64,000 bases of DNA from Hymenobacter sp. GOD-10R (GCF_035609205.1 NZ_CP141184.1:1364001-1428000), one strand, 5' to 3'; shown: positions 25,199-35,979, counted from the first letter of the stretch. The notes: a model not told the origin generated them from the letters alone. Numbers and translations: made by a program.

Positions 25199-27706
25199 AT
25201 GAGCCATAACCGCAATTCGCGTAAGCCCAGTCCTTTTTCTTCGTTGCTGATGGCCGATGATCCGTCGGAGATGGTGTCCATCGTTGCAACCGACCCTGAC
25301 CAGCCGATGAGCGAGCAGGATGCACCGACGGAGCTGCCGCTGCTACCCGTGCGCAATACCGTGCTTTTTCCTGGTGTGGTGTTGCCCGTTACAGTTACGC
25401 GTAAGAAAAGTATCCGCTTGGTACGCAAGGCCTATCGGGGTAACAAGATTGTGGGCGTGATTGCGCAGCGCAGCCAAAGTGACGATCCGGGCCTAGCGGA
25501 TATCTACGAGATAGGTACGATGGCGCGCATCCTGAAGCTGTTGGTGCTGCCTGACGGAAACACAACCATCATCATTCAGGGACAGAGCCGATTCAAGATT
25601 GAGGAAGCTACTCAAGATACGCCGTTTTTGACGGCACGTGTGAGCTACTTCCCCGAGACCTTTCCCAGCAAAAGCTCGCAGGAGCTGAAGGGATTGGTGG
25701 CGTCGTTGAAAGATGCAGCAGTGAAGATGCTCAAGCTCAATCCAGAAATTCCGCAGGAAGCTCAGGTAGCCCTCGACAACATCGATTCTCCAGCTTTTCT
25801 GACTCATTTTCTGTCCTCAAACATCAATGTGGAGGTGGGGCTGAAGCAGAAACTGCTGGAGATAAACGACGGTGTGGAGCGCGGCACTACGCTGCTGGAG
25901 ATGATGCTGAAGGAAATTCAGCTGCTGGAGATCAAACACGAGATTCAGAGTAAGGTCCATACCGACATCGACCAGCAACAGCGCGATTATTTCTTGCGGC
26001 AGCAGATTAAAGTGCTGCAAGATGAGCTAGGTTTCGATGGCCCTGATCAGGAGCTAGAAAAGCTACGGGCACGAGCAAAGGCAAAACAGTGGCCTGAAGC
26101 CGTTGCCAAGCACTTCAATAAAGAGCTCGATAAGCTAGGTCGTATCAACCCGCAGGCTGCCGAGTACCCAGTTAGCGTGAACTACGTGGAGTTTTTGCTC
26201 GACCTGCCTTGGGCTGAGTACACGAAGGACAACTTTAACCTGAAGCGCACCAAGAAGATTCTCGATGCCGACCACTATGGCCTCGAAAAAGTAAAGGAGC
26301 GCATCATCGAGTATCTGGCTGTGCTGAAGCTGAAGCAGGATATGAAGGCTCCGATCCTATGCCTTTATGGTCCGCCCGGCGTGGGTAAAACCTCCCTAGG
26401 TCGCTCCATCGCACAATCATTAGGGCGTAAATACGTGCGGATGTCGCTAGGCGGCGTACGCGACGAGGCCGAAATACGAGGGCACCGTAAAACCTATGTT
26501 GGGGCGATGCCAGGCCGTATTATCTCGCAGATCAAGAAGGCAGGCGCTTCGAACCCTGTTATCGTACTCGACGAGATTGATAAAATTGCCTCCGATTTCC
26601 GCGGTGACCCTAGCTCAGCGTTGCTCGAAGTATTGGACCCGGAGCAAAACTCTACCTTCACCGACAACTACCTGGAGGTGGAGTACGACCTATCGAAGGT
26701 GCTGTTTATTGCTACAGCCAACTCTCTCGATACTATTCAGCCTGCCCTACGCGACCGGATGGAGATTATCGATCTGACGGGCTATACATTAGAGGAGAAA
26801 ACGCAGATTGCTAAGAAGCACCTGTGGCCTAAACAACTCACCGATCATGGACTCATTTCGAAAGATGTGAGCATCACAACGGCTGCGCTACAACGCGTAA
26901 TCGACGACTACACGCGTGAGTCAGGCGTGCGCAGCTTGGAGCGTAAGCTAGGTGCTGTTGCCCGCAACATTGCCAAAAGCAAGGCCATGAAAGAGTCCTT
27001 CCCGGAAGTACTCGAGCCGAAAGACGTAGCGCGCATCCTAGGTGCCGCCACGTTCGACCGTGACCTGTATCAGGACAACGAAACAGCCGGCGTTGTGACG
27101 GGTTTGGCCTGGACTTCGGTTGGCGGAGATATTCTCTTCATTGAAAGCCTCCTCAGCCGCGGTCGGGGTAAGCTAACGCTCTCGGGGCAGCTAGGCGACG
27201 TGATGAAGGAATCGGCTGTAACGGCTTTGTCGTATCTGCGCAGCCGAGCTGAGTCGTTAGGCATTGATTACCGCCTTTTCGACCAATACGATCTGCACAT
27301 TCACTTCCCAGAGGGCGCCGTACCAAAGGATGGACCAAGCGCTGGCATTGCCATCTTTACCAGTATTGCGTCGGTCTTTACCCAGCGTAAAATCCGCAGC
27401 CACCTAGCTATGACAGGCGAAATTACGCTGCGCGGCAAAGTGCTACCGGTGGGCGGGATCAAAGAGAAGATTCTGGCTGCTAAGCGCGCTGGTATTCGCG
27501 ACGTTATTCTTTGTGAAAAGAACCGGAAGGATATCAACGAAATAGCCCCTGAGTATCTGAAGGATCTTACCGTTCACTATGCTGACCGGGTAGACGATGT
27601 GCTGCGGGTGGCACTACTAGAAGAGAAAGTGAGCGACCCAATGCCGCTCATCGTGCGTGATGAACCCTTGTCTTCATCGCCTGCGCCGAGTGTAGAAGTA
27701 GCATAA
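25199..27706 (+). CDS. lon: ATP-dependent endopeptidase La
   Basis: With the ATG at 25199 the protein is 835 residues. The N-terminal LonB-type substrate domain starts at [19 protein letters not shown]. The AAA+ module has Walker [12 protein letters not shown] from residue 391 and Walker [11 protein letters not shown]. The proteolytic domain carries the catalytic serine in DGPSAG (Ser714) and the lysine in GGIKEKIL (Lys757), with the 43-residue spacing of the Escherichia coli dyad. It degrades misfolded and regulatory proteins in the cytoplasm. An ATG at 25250 is a possible shorter start. Upstream, TTGACAAACCTGTACTTTTC holds a near -7 match (TACTTTTC). A terminator follows. Confidence 0.97.
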   Translation: MSHNRNSRKPSPFSSLLMADDPSEMVSIVATDPDQPMSEQDAPTELPLLPVRNTVLFPGVVLPVTVTRKKSIRLVRKAYRGNKIVGVIAQRSQSDDPGLADIYEIGTMARILKLLVLPDGNTTIIIQGQSRFKIEEATQDTPFLTARVSYFPETFPSKSSQELKGLVASLKDAAVKMLKLNPEIPQEAQVALDNIDSPAFLTHFLSSNINVEVGLKQKLLEINDGVERGTTLLEMMLKEIQLLEIKHEIQSKVHTDIDQQQRDYFLRQQIKVLQDELGFDGPDQELEKLRARAKAKQWPEAVAKHFNKELDKLGRINPQAAEYPVSVNYVEFLLDLPWAEYTKDNFNLKRTKKILDADHYGLEKVKERIIEYLAVLKLKQDMKAPILCLYGPPGVGKTSLGRSIAQSLGRKYVRMSLGGVRDEAEIRGHRKTYVGAMPGRIISQIKKAGASNPVIVLDEIDKIASDFRGDPSSALLEVLDPEQNSTFTDNYLEVEYDLSKVLFIATANSLDTIQPALRDRMEIIDLTGYTLEEKTQIAKKHLWPKQLTDHGLISKDVSITTAALQRVIDDYTRESGVRSLERKLGAVARNIAKSKAMKESFPEVLEPKDVARILGAATFDRDLYQDNETAGVVTGLAWTSVGGDILFIESLLSRGRGKLTLSGQLGDVMKESAVTALSYLRSRAESLGIDYRLFDQYDLHIHFPEGAVPKDGPSAGIAIFTSIASVFTQRKIRSHLAMTGEITLRGKVLPVGGIKEKILAAKRAGIRDVILCEKNRKDINEIAPEYLKDLTVHYADRVDDVLRVALLEEKVSDPMPLIVRDEPLSSSPAPSVEVA

Positions 27707-27718
27707 GAGAGAATGATG

Positions 27719-27757
27719 CGGCCGAAGAAAAATCAATCGTTTCTTCGGCCGTTCTTC
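27719..27757 (+). terminator. Rho-independent terminator after lon
   Basis: Perfect 12-bp arms CGGCCGAAGAAA (27719-27730) and TTTCTTCGGCCG (27740-27751) with a 9-nt loop, followed by TTCTTCTTTT. Confidence 0.8.
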
Positions 27758-27826
27758 TTTTACACAATAAAATGTAGGTAGTCGCGTCTTATCTTCAGTT
27801 ATCGAAAACTTCTATACGTTAGGTCA

Positions 27827-28885
27827 ATGATTCGACTGCTACGCGGCCACTCTATAGCATCTTTAGTTTTCGTCGGTAGTCTGCTCGCTGGTCGGGCTGG
27901 CCACGCACAGATTGGGGGGCAACAAGCCTTTTCCTTTCTGAACCTTCCCAACAGTGCAAAGCTAGCGGGCCTAGGTGGGGCCAACGTTAGTTCCCGCGAC
28001 GGCGACGCTACCATGCTCTACGCCAACCCCGCCTTGCTCAACAAAGAGATGGACGGTACGCTGGCCCTTGGTTACGTCGATTACCTAGCTGATATTAAGC
28101 AAACGACGGCGGCTTACGTGTTCAATACTGAGCATGCCGGTCGCTTCGGCGTGGGCCTAACGTACCTGAACTACGGCAGTTTTGAGGGGTTTGACGCGGC
28201 CGGGAACAGCCTAGGTAACTTCTCCGTGAACGAATATGCAGTAGGCGTTTCTGATGCATACACGAGCGGTAATTTTGTATTGGCAGGCACGCTCAAGCTA
28301 GGAGTATCCGGCATTGCTGGCAATCATTCGGTAGCGGCATTGGCTGATGTCGGCGCTTTATTTAAGCACCCGACGAAAGACTTCAATGTGGGGCTCACGG
28401 TTAAAAATGTAGGCTATCAGCTAAAAACCTATGCTGGCGCCGGGCATGAACCCATGCCGCTTGATGTGCAGCTAGGTGCTTCAATAAAGCCGGAGCACAT
28501 GCCGATCCGGTTTTCGCTTACCGCTTATAATCTGCAGCAGTTTGATATCGTGTACCTCGACCCGAATCAACGTGGGCAGCTAGACGAGAACAACAACGAG
28601 GTGAAGCCTAAGAAGACCATTGGTGACAAAATCGCACGCCACTTTGTGGTTGGTGGCGAAGTTATATTAAGCAAGAACTTCAACCTGCGAGTGGGTTATA
28701 ATCACCTGCATCGTCGAGAGCTTCGGCTTGATACACGTTCAGCTGGAGCCGGCATGAGCTTCGGGGTAATGCTGCGCATTAGTCAATTTCAGCTCGATTA
28801 TACCCGTGCTTACTACCACGCATCTGGCGCTAGTAACTACTTGACGGTAGCTCGTAACCTGAATTCTTTATTCAAAAAGACCTAG
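27827..28885 (+). CDS. porQ: Type IX secretion system protein PorQ
   Basis: This 352-residue outer-membrane protein has a signal peptide (residues 1-27, ending GHAQ) and a mature barrel beginning GGQQAFSFLNLPNSAKLAGLGG, the signature opening of PorQ. Further conserved blocks are SRDGDATMLYANPALLN, TYLNYGSFEGFDAAGN and the closing LDYTRAYYHASGASNYLTV. In Porphyromonas and Flavobacterium PorQ acts with PorU, PorV and PorZ in the cell-surface attachment complex that processes and anchors secreted cargo. The partners are not in this window, which is normal because T9SS genes are scattered. Its presence places the organism in the Bacteroidota. Confidence 0.93.
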   Translation: MIRLLRGHSIASLVFVGSLLAGRAGHAQIGGQQAFSFLNLPNSAKLAGLGGANVSSRDGDATMLYANPALLNKEMDGTLALGYVDYLADIKQTTAAYVFNTEHAGRFGVGLTYLNYGSFEGFDAAGNSLGNFSVNEYAVGVSDAYTSGNFVLAGTLKLGVSGIAGNHSVAALADVGALFKHPTKDFNVGLTVKNVGYQLKTYAGAGHEPMPLDVQLGASIKPEHMPIRFSLTAYNLQQFDIVYLDPNQRGQLDENNNEVKPKKTIGDKIARHFVVGGEVILSKNFNLRVGYNHLHRRELRLDTRSAGAGMSFGVMLRISQFQLDYTRAYYHASGASNYLTVARNLNSLFKKT

Positions 28886-29015
28886 CTATTCAGTGAGTAA
28901 CAGGCTTTTCGCTACTGAATTTGCGCCGGTTTGCATTTTTCTTCGTAGAAAAGTCAACTCTTTCCCCTGTACTCTATTTTCCAAACGGCTACTTCCCTAG
29001 TGGCTATTCAGTCCC

Positions 29016-30431
29016 ATGCTAGATTCTTCCAATTTCCTTACGCCGGTTCAGATCGTGGCCGAGCTAGATAAGTATATTATTGGTCAGCACGACGCTAAGC
29101 GTCACGTTGCTATTGCGTTGCGTAATCGTTGGCGCCGGTTGCATGCCCCTGCCGATATGCAGCAGGAAATTGTTCCAAACAACATCTTAATGATTGGGTC
29201 CACGGGTGTGGGCAAAACCGAAATTGCCCGCCGCCTGGCGAGCATTGCAGGAGCTCCCTTCACTAAGGTAGAAGCCTCCAAATTTACTGAAGTTGGCTAC
29301 GTGGGCCGTGACGTCGAAAGCATGGTTCGCGACTTGGTAGAGCAATCGGTGAACATGGTGAAGCAACGTCGCAAAGAAGAAGTGAAGGTGCAAGCGGCGC
29401 AAGCCGTAGAAGACATCATTCTGGATGCATTAATCCCACCGGTAACCACTAGCGCGCCTACTAGTGTGAAACCTTCATTAGGCTTCAGCGGAACTGATGG
29501 ACAAAGCATGCCCGATTCTGACCATGAGTTGAACGAGCGTACCCGCGAGAAATTTCGCGTCAAAATTCGCAACGGCGAGCTAGATGACCGTAAGATTGAC
29601 ATCAAGGTGCAGCAGAATAGCGGACCCGGTATTGGCGTGGTTGGTAGCCCTGCTGGCCTAGATGAAGCTTCGCTTTCGGGCTTGCAGGATATGCTAGGCT
29701 CTATGCTGCCCAAGAAAACACGGAAGCGTAAGGTAACAATTGCCGAAGCACGTAAGCTGCTGCTTGACGAAGAAGCCGCCAAACTCATCGATATGGATGA
29801 GGTAAAAGACGAAGCTATCCGTCAAGCCGAAAACGCCGGCATCATCTTCATTGACGAAATCGACAAAGTGGCTAGCCGTAGCGGCAAGGGTGGGGGAGGC
29901 CCCGATGTGAGCCGGGAAGGTGTACAGCGTGACTTACTGCCTATTGTAGAGGGTAGCGCTGTAAATACCAAATACGGCATCATCCACACCGACCACATCC
30001 TCTTCATTGCCGCTGGTGCTTTCCACGTAGCGAAGCCGAGCGACCTGATTCCGGAGCTACAAGGACGTTTTCCTATCCGTGTCGAGCTACAAAGCTTGAC
30101 AAAGGAAGACTTCTTCTTAATTCTAAAAGACCCAAAGAACGCCCTAACGAAGCAATACGAAGCTTTGCTGAAAGCTGAAGACGTAGATCTCTCGTTCGAC
30201 GAAGCTGCCCTAGAGTTGCTAGCGGAAATTGCTTCACAGGTAAATGAAGAAGTAGAAAATATTGGTGCCCGTCGTTTGCACACGGTGATGAGCCGCTTGC
30301 TCAACGATATTCTCTTCGATGTACCCGACCGGATTGGCCCTAACGCCCATATCCTTATTACGCGCGAACTGGTAGAGGAGCGCCTGCGTGACATGGTTCG
30401 CAACCGTGACCTAACGCAGTATATCCTTTGA
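29016..30431 (+). CDS. hslU: ATP-dependent protease ATPase subunit HslU
   Basis: This 471-residue AAA+ unfoldase starts [30 protein letters not shown], with the pore motif [14 protein letters not shown], Walker [12 protein letters not shown] and Walker [11 protein letters not shown]. The inserted I-domain spans roughly residues 110-240. The C-terminal end [15 protein letters not shown] provides the tail that docks in the HslV peptidase. The partner HslV is not encoded in this window, so it must lie elsewhere. The gene is immediately followed by an exceptionally long perfect palindrome at 30438-30499. Confidence 0.97.
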   Translation: MLDSSNFLTPVQIVAELDKYIIGQHDAKRHVAIALRNRWRRLHAPADMQQEIVPNNILMIGSTGVGKTEIARRLASIAGAPFTKVEASKFTEVGYVGRDVESMVRDLVEQSVNMVKQRRKEEVKVQAAQAVEDIILDALIPPVTTSAPTSVKPSLGFSGTDGQSMPDSDHELNERTREKFRVKIRNGELDDRKIDIKVQQNSGPGIGVVGSPAGLDEASLSGLQDMLGSMLPKKTRKRKVTIAEARKLLLDEEAAKLIDMDEVKDEAIRQAENAGIIFIDEIDKVASRSGKGGGGPDVSREGVQRDLLPIVEGSAVNTKYGIIHTDHILFIAAGAFHVAKPSDLIPELQGRFPIRVELQSLTKEDFFLILKDPKNALTKQYEALLKAEDVDLSFDEAALELLAEIASQVNEEVENIGARRLHTVMSRLLNDILFDVPDRIGPNAHILITRELVEERLRDMVRNRDLTQYIL

Positions 30432-30437
30432 TTCAAG

Positions 30438-30499
30438 GTAAAACGGCTAAAAAAGAGAAGGCAGCTCATGAGCTGCCTTCTCTTTTTTAGCCGTTTTAC
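30438..30499. terminator. 62-bp perfect palindrome after hslU
   Basis: Every base of 30438-30468 pairs with 30469-30499 with no mismatch and no loop. The core holds GAGAAGGCAGCT and its complement, flanked by A- and T-rich tracts, so it is a strong terminator in either direction. It starts 7 nt after the hslU stop and ends 36 nt before the next gene's ATG. Confidence 0.85.
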
Positions 30500-30534
30500 G
30501 TATGGGAGGAATAATTCTCTTCCCCACTTCAAGT

Positions 30535-31263
30535 ATGCATTACTACATCATTACAGGAGCTAGCCGTGGACTAGGTAAGGCGTTGGCTGAAGCTATCCTA
30601 ACTGAGGATAATACGAAGGTTATTGGAGTGGCACGCCACGCTACAATTGAACATGACCGCTACCATCATCAACCCCTCGATCTGTCAGATAGTGTAGCTG
30701 TAGAAAATAATCTTTCCAAAGTGTTTGTGCAATGGGTGGACATAGAAAGTATCACTTTGATCAATAACGCTGGAGTGCTTGGTGAAATTGGTTACCTAGG
30801 TGAGCAGCCTAATGAACATTTCGACTTTGTCTTCACAGTGAATACAATAGTGCCTGCTATGTTCATGAACACCTTTCTGAGTGCTTATGCTAGCTACCAA
30901 GTGCCCCGTACTATTCTTAATATCAGCAGTGGGGCTGCACAACGCCCTGTTGATGGCTGGGGAGCCTATTGTGCTTCGAAGGCTGCTTTAGAGATGATGA
31001 CTCGAACTGCGCGAAAAGAGCAAGCTATTCGTGCTTCTGGTATACGCATTCGGGCTATATCACCTGGGGTAATTGACACGGCCATGCAAGAACAGATTCG
31101 CACAATAGGCGAGCAGCAATTCAGCGAAGTTGAGAGATTTATCAAGTTACAAGCTGATAAGCAGCTCCAAATGCCTGAACAGGTAGCTAACAAAATACTC
31201 AATTGGGTTCAGCAACCAGCTTCTGAGAGCGAGGAAGTGGTACTACAGCTTAAGAATATGTAG
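30535..31263 (+). CDS. Short-chain dehydrogenase/reductase
   Basis: The ATG at 30535 gives 242 residues beginning MHYYIITGASRGLGKALAE, with the cofactor motif TGASRGLG. The frame extends upstream into the palindromic terminator, so the longer start is unlikely. The NNAG motif (LINNAGVLG), the catalytic serine (NISSGAAQ) and the YxxxK pair (YCASK) are all intact, so it should be an active NAD(P)H-dependent oxidoreductase. The sequence style is close to sepiapterin reductase and benzil reductase (YueD-like) enzymes. The substrate is not evident from context. The conserved arginine (GVARHA) after the second strand suggests NADP preference. Confidence 0.9.
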   Translation: MHYYIITGASRGLGKALAEAILTEDNTKVIGVARHATIEHDRYHHQPLDLSDSVAVENNLSKVFVQWVDIESITLINNAGVLGEIGYLGEQPNEHFDFVFTVNTIVPAMFMNTFLSAYASYQVPRTILNISSGAAQRPVDGWGAYCASKAALEMMTRTARKEQAIRASGIRIRAISPGVIDTAMQEQIRTIGEQQFSEVERFIKLQADKQLQMPEQVANKILNWVQQPASESEEVVLQLKNM

Positions 31264-31268
31264 ACCTA

Positions 31269-31300
31269 AAAAAAGCCCTGGCTACAGCCAGGGCTTTTTT
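31269..31300. terminator. Bidirectional terminator between SDR and susD genes
   Basis: Perfect 15-bp arms (31269-31283 and 31286-31300) with a 2-nt centre; core AGCCCTGGCT flanked by A-run and T-run, so it works on both strands between convergent genes. Confidence 0.85.
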
Positions 31301-31320
31301 ATTAATCAGAGTAGTCTGGA

Positions 31321-32802
31321 TTAATAACCAGGGTTCTGAACAAGATTCGCGTTCAAGAGAGTCTCTTGGTTCGGAATTGGGAATACCAAGCGTGGATCAC
31401 CGTAGGGAATAGCTGCGATGCCGCCGTGAGCAGGAACACCTTGCTTATTACGGAGAAGATCTGGCAGACGGAAGCCCTCGAAAGCTAGCTCTAAGCGCCG
31501 CTCTTGTAAAACAGCATCCACAAAGGCTTGCGTACTAATGAAGCTAGCCAGAGTATAAGATACTTGTGAAGAGCCTTTGGACCGATCACGTACTTGGTTG
31601 AGCAAGCTTATCGCTTCCTGGCTAACCACACCGGTGGAGCGCACAAGGGCTTCAGCACGCGTCAACAGCACTTCTGGGTAACGAACAATCGGAACCCAGT
31701 TGTCAACAGCATTGAATTTCTGAGTGTAGTAGTTGGTCGTTGTACCTGACTTAACAGGACGTATCATCAAACGACGCTTATCATCGGCTGGGAATACTGT
31801 GGTTGCTATTGAGTTGAATGGCGTAATCAAGATGTCCGCCCGACGAGTCGCCCCATAATGCTGACCAATAGCATTATTCGTGTTGGGGTTGTCGTTCGCG
31901 TTCATTGCAACCGAGAAGATACTCTCAAGAGTAGTGTAGGTAGGAACAGACTGTGGAGATGTATAGGTTACAGAGGCAGTTGGCCCTTGCAAACCAAACA
32001 CCGTCCATGGGTCGGGGTTCAACGCGTATTTAGCGCTAGTAATCACCTGACCAGATAAGGCTGCAGCATTAGTATAGTCGCCTTTGTAGAGGTACACTCT
32101 AGCTAGCAACGCTTGAGCTGCTCCTTTTGTAGCTCTATTTACCGTAGTAGCAACAGGTAGCGCGGCAATTGCATCAGTAAGGTCGTTGATGATCTGCGTA
32201 TATACGTCACGTACGGAAGAGCGTGGTAAACGCAAGGTCGGATCAAAAGCCTGATCTACGTTTGTGGGAGCTGTTAGCTGGATAACGATACCGGGGTGTG
32301 ATGCATCCGCCGTGAAGTTATAAGGCTGTGCATATAGGTTGACTAAATGCAACATCGTTAGGGCCCGGATAAACTTCGCCTCGCCAACGTACTGAGCTTC
32401 CTGCGTAGCTGGAACTATACCAGGATGAGCCTGGATGTTTTGCAGGAACGTATTAGCCGAAAAGATGCTACGATAGCCGCCATACCAAGCGTTAGAGGCA
32501 TACGTATCCGTTGATAGCTGGGTGAAGGTAGGAACTGCACCGAAGTACGAAGCAGGATCAGTATCGCCGCTACGAACATCAGAATAGATCAGAGCACGTC
32601 CACCTAAAAACTCAGCGTTTTGTAAGTCGTTGTACACGCCTACCATTGATAGCTCAACACGTGCGGGAGTGCTGAAGGCTTCATCAGTAGATTGGAATGC
32701 TGTGGGTGGGTCTTGCTGCAATACATCGCAGCTTGGCAGCACTGTAAGTAGCGCACCACTTAATACAGAAGCCCGAAAAAAGATATGAAACGATTTTTTC
32801 AT
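31321..32802 (-). CDS. RagB/SusD family nutrient-binding lipoprotein, locus A
   Basis: The 493-residue precursor has a lipobox ending LPSC with Cys25 as the lipidated residue. The SusD fold is TPR-like; visible blocks are NAEFLGGRALIYSDVRSGDTD, AKFIRALTMLHLVNLYAQPY, LPRSSVRDVYTQIINDLTDAI, AAQALLARVYLYKGDYTNAA and the C-terminal LQERRLELAFEGFRLPDLLR. SusD proteins sit on the cell surface as lids over their SusC partner and bind oligosaccharides, peptides or other nutrients. The partner susC begins 12 bp upstream on the same strand. The ligand cannot be read from this locus, as no enzyme genes accompany it. Confidence 0.95.
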   Translation of the reverse strand: MKKSFHIFFRASVLSGALLTVLPSCDVLQQDPPTAFQSTDEAFSTPARVELSMVGVYNDLQNAEFLGGRALIYSDVRSGDTDPASYFGAVPTFTQLSTDTYASNAWYGGYRSIFSANTFLQNIQAHPGIVPATQEAQYVGEAKFIRALTMLHLVNLYAQPYNFTADASHPGIVIQLTAPTNVDQAFDPTLRLPRSSVRDVYTQIINDLTDAIAALPVATTVNRATKGAAQALLARVYLYKGDYTNAAALSGQVITSAKYALNPDPWTVFGLQGPTASVTYTSPQSVPTYTTLESIFSVAMNANDNPNTNNAIGQHYGATRRADILITPFNSIATTVFPADDKRRLMIRPVKSGTTTNYYTQKFNAVDNWVPIVRYPEVLLTRAEALVRSTGVVSQEAISLLNQVRDRSKGSSQVSYTLASFISTQAFVDAVLQERRLELAFEGFRLPDLLRNKQGVPAHGGIAAIPYGDPRLVFPIPNQETLLNANLVQNPGY

Positions 32803-32813
32803 GGAAAAATCTA

Positions 32814-35800
32814 CTACAAAGTAAAGTTCAGGCCCACAGTGTAGCTGCGGGTTTGTGGTACTGAGCGGTTATCGACGCCGTAAGCAATGTTGCTGTTGTT
32901 GCGGTTCGAGTTTACTTCAGGGTCAGCACCCTTGTAATTAGTGAAGATAAATGCGTTCTGTACTAGTGTATAAACTCGCAGATTTGAAATACCAATGCGA
33001 CCAGTTACCGTTGCAGGTAGGTTGTATCCTAGGCCAATCTGGCGCATGCGCAAGAAATCGCCTTTCTCCAACCAGCGGGTAGAAGCTTGCGTCGAAACGT
33101 TGTCACGCAGAACGAGCTTCTGGATGTCAGTCTGGTCACCTGGTTTCTGCCAACGGTCTTTGATTTCCTCTAAGTTGTTGTTGAGGTAGGTGGTCAGCAA
33201 ACCTGAACGGGTTGTGTTGTAGACCATGTTTCCACCGCTGTACTGCAAGAATACGGTTAGATCGAAGCCTTTGTAGGTGAACGTGTTGTCAAAACCGCCA
33301 TACCACGTTGGGTAACCCGTCTTCGTGGTGTACTTAGCATCACTTTGAGTGATAGCCGTTGTTGCATCACCAGAAGCAGTAAACCACTTAGCCTGAACAG
33401 CGTCATACTGCTTTACGTTGCCATCCTTATCAAGGAACTGAGCGTTACCGTTATCAGGATTTACACCAGCCCAGCGAATGAGTTGGTAAACGCCTAGCGA
33501 GCGGCCGATGCTAGCACGCTGGTTGCCCGATGGCAAGTCAGCCTGATCGTTCAATGCCGTTATGCGGTTCTTGATGATGGACAAGTTAAGGGAAGAAGTC
33601 CAACGGAAGCCGTTTGCTGTCTCTACGTTCGTTGTGTTCAAGGCAGCCTCAATACCACGGTTGTACATTGAGCCTACGTTACGCGCGATGCTGCCGTTAA
33701 GAGCCGTTGTGCTGCTAGGAATACCTAGGGTGTTAGCAGTTGGAGCGTAGAGTACCAAACCGCTGATGTTAGTGTTGAAGTAGTCGAATGTGAGGCCAAT
33801 GCGGTTCTTGAGTAGGCTCAAATCCATGCCGATATCAAGCTTCTTTGATGTCTCCCATTTTAGCTTTGAGTTGCCAATTTGTGTAACAGACAGGCCGTTC
33901 AAATCTGCATACTGACCACCACCAATCAGGATGTCACGAGAAGCATAGCTACCTAGGCCGTTAGAGTTACCTACCAAGCCGTAGCTAGCACGGAGTTTCA
34001 TGTCGGAGATAGCAGAAATACCTTTCATGAAGTTCTCCTCCGAAATACGCCAGCCTACCGAACCACCTGGGAAGAAACCAGTCTGGTTGGCCTTACCAAA
34101 GCGAGAGTCAGCGTCAGCACGAAGAGCAAACTGAGCATAGTAGCGGGTACCGAAGCTATAGTTCACGCGGCCGAAATACGAGCGGAAAGCATTTGCATTT
34201 TTAGTACCGCCAGAGAACTGGGTACCAGAGTACAAGCCGTCTAGGATGCTGTTAAATTTTGGGTCAACGATGCCAGCGGCACCTGTGTAAACCTGCTGTT
34301 CGGTAGTCTGTTGGTATTCCAGACCTACAGTAGCACCAAAGTTGTGCTGCTCACCAATGGTTTTATCGTAGTTGATATAGTTCTGCCAGTTCCACTGCGT
34401 ACGGTCCAAGCGGTTATCCTGGATCAATCCACCATAGGCAGTACCTAGGCCACCAATACGAGGATCGCTATACTGATCTTCGAAGTTGTCGAGGTAGTCA
34501 ACGCCATAACGGGTTGTCAGACGCAAGCCAGTGATTGGCTGGATTTCTAAGTAAGTATTCGCCAACAAACGGCGAGACGTGTTGTCGTTGCGCTGAAGCT
34601 TAACTACTGCTACAGGGTTGTAGAAGTTGTTCAGAACGTAAGCAGTGTTATTGCCGCCTACCCCTAACAAACCTGTACCCGTCATGTAGTAGGGGGAAGT
34701 AGAAGCTGTAGGAGCGTAAACCGGTACGTTAGGTGGAGCATTGTAACCAGCAACAGTAGCCCCTGCTAAGTAACCGTCGGTTAGTACACCATGGTTGAGC
34801 GTTTGCGTATAGCCCGAGCTAACACCAGCTTTCAACCATTTCTTTGGCGTAACGTCTACGTTGAGACGAACTGCACCTTGACGCAAGCGGTTAGTTAAGA
34901 TAATACCACGTTGGTCGGTATAAGTACCCGAGCCGTAGAAAGAAGCTTTGTCAGTACCACCCGATACAGCAGCTTGGTGGCTCTGCGAAAACTGGCGCTT
35001 GTAAATTTCCTTTTGCCAGTCGGTACGTACTTTATCTACTTGTCCGTCGCCATCAAGATCAACGTCTGCAGCTATGGGTGCAATACTTTTATTAGCTGCT
35101 TTTTCATTCTGGATGGCAATAAAGTCATCCCCATTGAGTAGGCTTAGCTTACGAGTTGGCTCGTTTAGACCGGCCCAAGAGTTGATAGAGACATGCGTCT
35201 GTCCAGCCTTACCGCGCTTCGTCGTGATGATGATAACACCGTTAGATGCACGTGAACCATAGATGGCAGAAGCTGAGGCGTCTTTCAGAACCTCAACAGA
35301 TGCAATATCATTGGGGTTGATGTCAGCTAAAGGGTTGTAACGTGTACCATTGCCACCGTTGAATGTGTTAGCGTTTTCACGAGTGTTCAATGGTACACCA
35401 TCCACTACATATAAAGGCTGGGAACTGCCGCTGATCGAGTTAGTACCACGGATGCGCACGGATACACCGTCAGCTAGCGTACCACCAGGATTAGTAACCT
35501 GAACACCTGCCATCCGGCCTGCGAGTGCCTGGTCAACACTTTGTACAGGTTGGTTTGTAAGCTTATCAGATTTAACCTGAGCTACTGAACCAGTGATGTC
35601 TTTTACATCCTGTGAGCCACCATAACCAGTTACAACAACTTCACTGAGTTGTTTTGTATCTGCTGCAAGTACTACATTGATCTGATTGTCTGTACTTATT
35701 GCTCTTTCTTGAGTAATATACCCTACTGAAGTAAATGTGAGTGTCGCAGTTGAATTAGGTATACTAAGAGTGTAAGTACCATCTGAATTAGTTGATATAC

Positions 35801-35954
35801 CTATCGTGGTACCTTTCACAAGTACAGTTACGCCTGGCAGACCTTCACCAGTCTGCCGATCCGTCACCCGTCCGGAAATCGTCCGGTTTTGGGCTGATAC
35901 CTGTTGTAACAGGGTGATCATGAGCAAAAAGCTCATGAGTAAGAGTCTTTTCAT
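32814..35954 (-). CDS. SusC/RagA family TonB-dependent transporter, locus A
   Basis: The 1046-residue precursor has a signal peptide (MKRLLLMSFLLMITLLQQVSA). A carboxypeptidase-like regulatory domain follows (GRVTDRQTGEGLPGVTVLVKG), then the TonB box region LSEVVVTGYG, a plug domain with IRGTNSISGSSQPLYVVDGV and VEVLKDASASAIYGSRASNG, and a 22-strand barrel ending TRSYTVGLNFTL. It imports ligands captured by SusD across the outer membrane using TonB energy. Near residues 302-312 the segment DVDLDGDGQVD looks like an EF-hand-type calcium loop. The gene is first in a susC-susD operon. Confidence 0.96.
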   Translation of the reverse strand: MKRLLLMSFLLMITLLQQVSAQNRTISGRVTDRQTGEGLPGVTVLVKGTTIGISTNSDGTYTLSIPNSTATLTFTSVGYITQERAISTDNQINVVLAADTKQLSEVVVTGYGGSQDVKDITGSVAQVKSDKLTNQPVQSVDQALAGRMAGVQVTNPGGTLADGVSVRIRGTNSISGSSQPLYVVDGVPLNTRENANTFNGGNGTRYNPLADINPNDIASVEVLKDASASAIYGSRASNGVIIITTKRGKAGQTHVSINSWAGLNEPTRKLSLLNGDDFIAIQNEKAANKSIAPIAADVDLDGDGQVDKVRTDWQKEIYKRQFSQSHQAAVSGGTDKASFYGSGTYTDQRGIILTNRLRQGAVRLNVDVTPKKWLKAGVSSGYTQTLNHGVLTDGYLAGATVAGYNAPPNVPVYAPTASTSPYYMTGTGLLGVGGNNTAYVLNNFYNPVAVVKLQRNDNTSRRLLANTYLEIQPITGLRLTTRYGVDYLDNFEDQYSDPRIGGLGTAYGGLIQDNRLDRTQWNWQNYINYDKTIGEQHNFGATVGLEYQQTTEQQVYTGAAGIVDPKFNSILDGLYSGTQFSGGTKNANAFRSYFGRVNYSFGTRYYAQFALRADADSRFGKANQTGFFPGGSVGWRISEENFMKGISAISDMKLRASYGLVGNSNGLGSYASRDILIGGGQYADLNGLSVTQIGNSKLKWETSKKLDIGMDLSLLKNRIGLTFDYFNTNISGLVLYAPTANTLGIPSSTTALNGSIARNVGSMYNRGIEAALNTTNVETANGFRWTSSLNLSIIKNRITALNDQADLPSGNQRASIGRSLGVYQLIRWAGVNPDNGNAQFLDKDGNVKQYDAVQAKWFTASGDATTAITQSDAKYTTKTGYPTWYGGFDNTFTYKGFDLTVFLQYSGGNMVYNTTRSGLLTTYLNNNLEEIKDRWQKPGDQTDIQKLVLRDNVSTQASTRWLEKGDFLRMRQIGLGYNLPATVTGRIGISNLRVYTLVQNAFIFTNYKGADPEVNSNRNNSNIAYGVDNRSVPQTRSYTVGLNFTL

Positions 35955-35979
35955 GCAAAAAAAGGTTTGATAAAACGAA

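Noticed and set aside
24921..25325. N-terminal extension of the OmpA-family frame
   Set aside because: The extra 135 residues are cysteine- and serine-rich with no family match and overlap the divergent lon gene; a clean signal peptide starts at 24920.
28888..28920. ATTCAGT and ACTGAAT arms after porQ as a terminator
   Set aside because: The 7-bp stem is AT-rich with a 19-nt loop and no U-tract, too weak to call.
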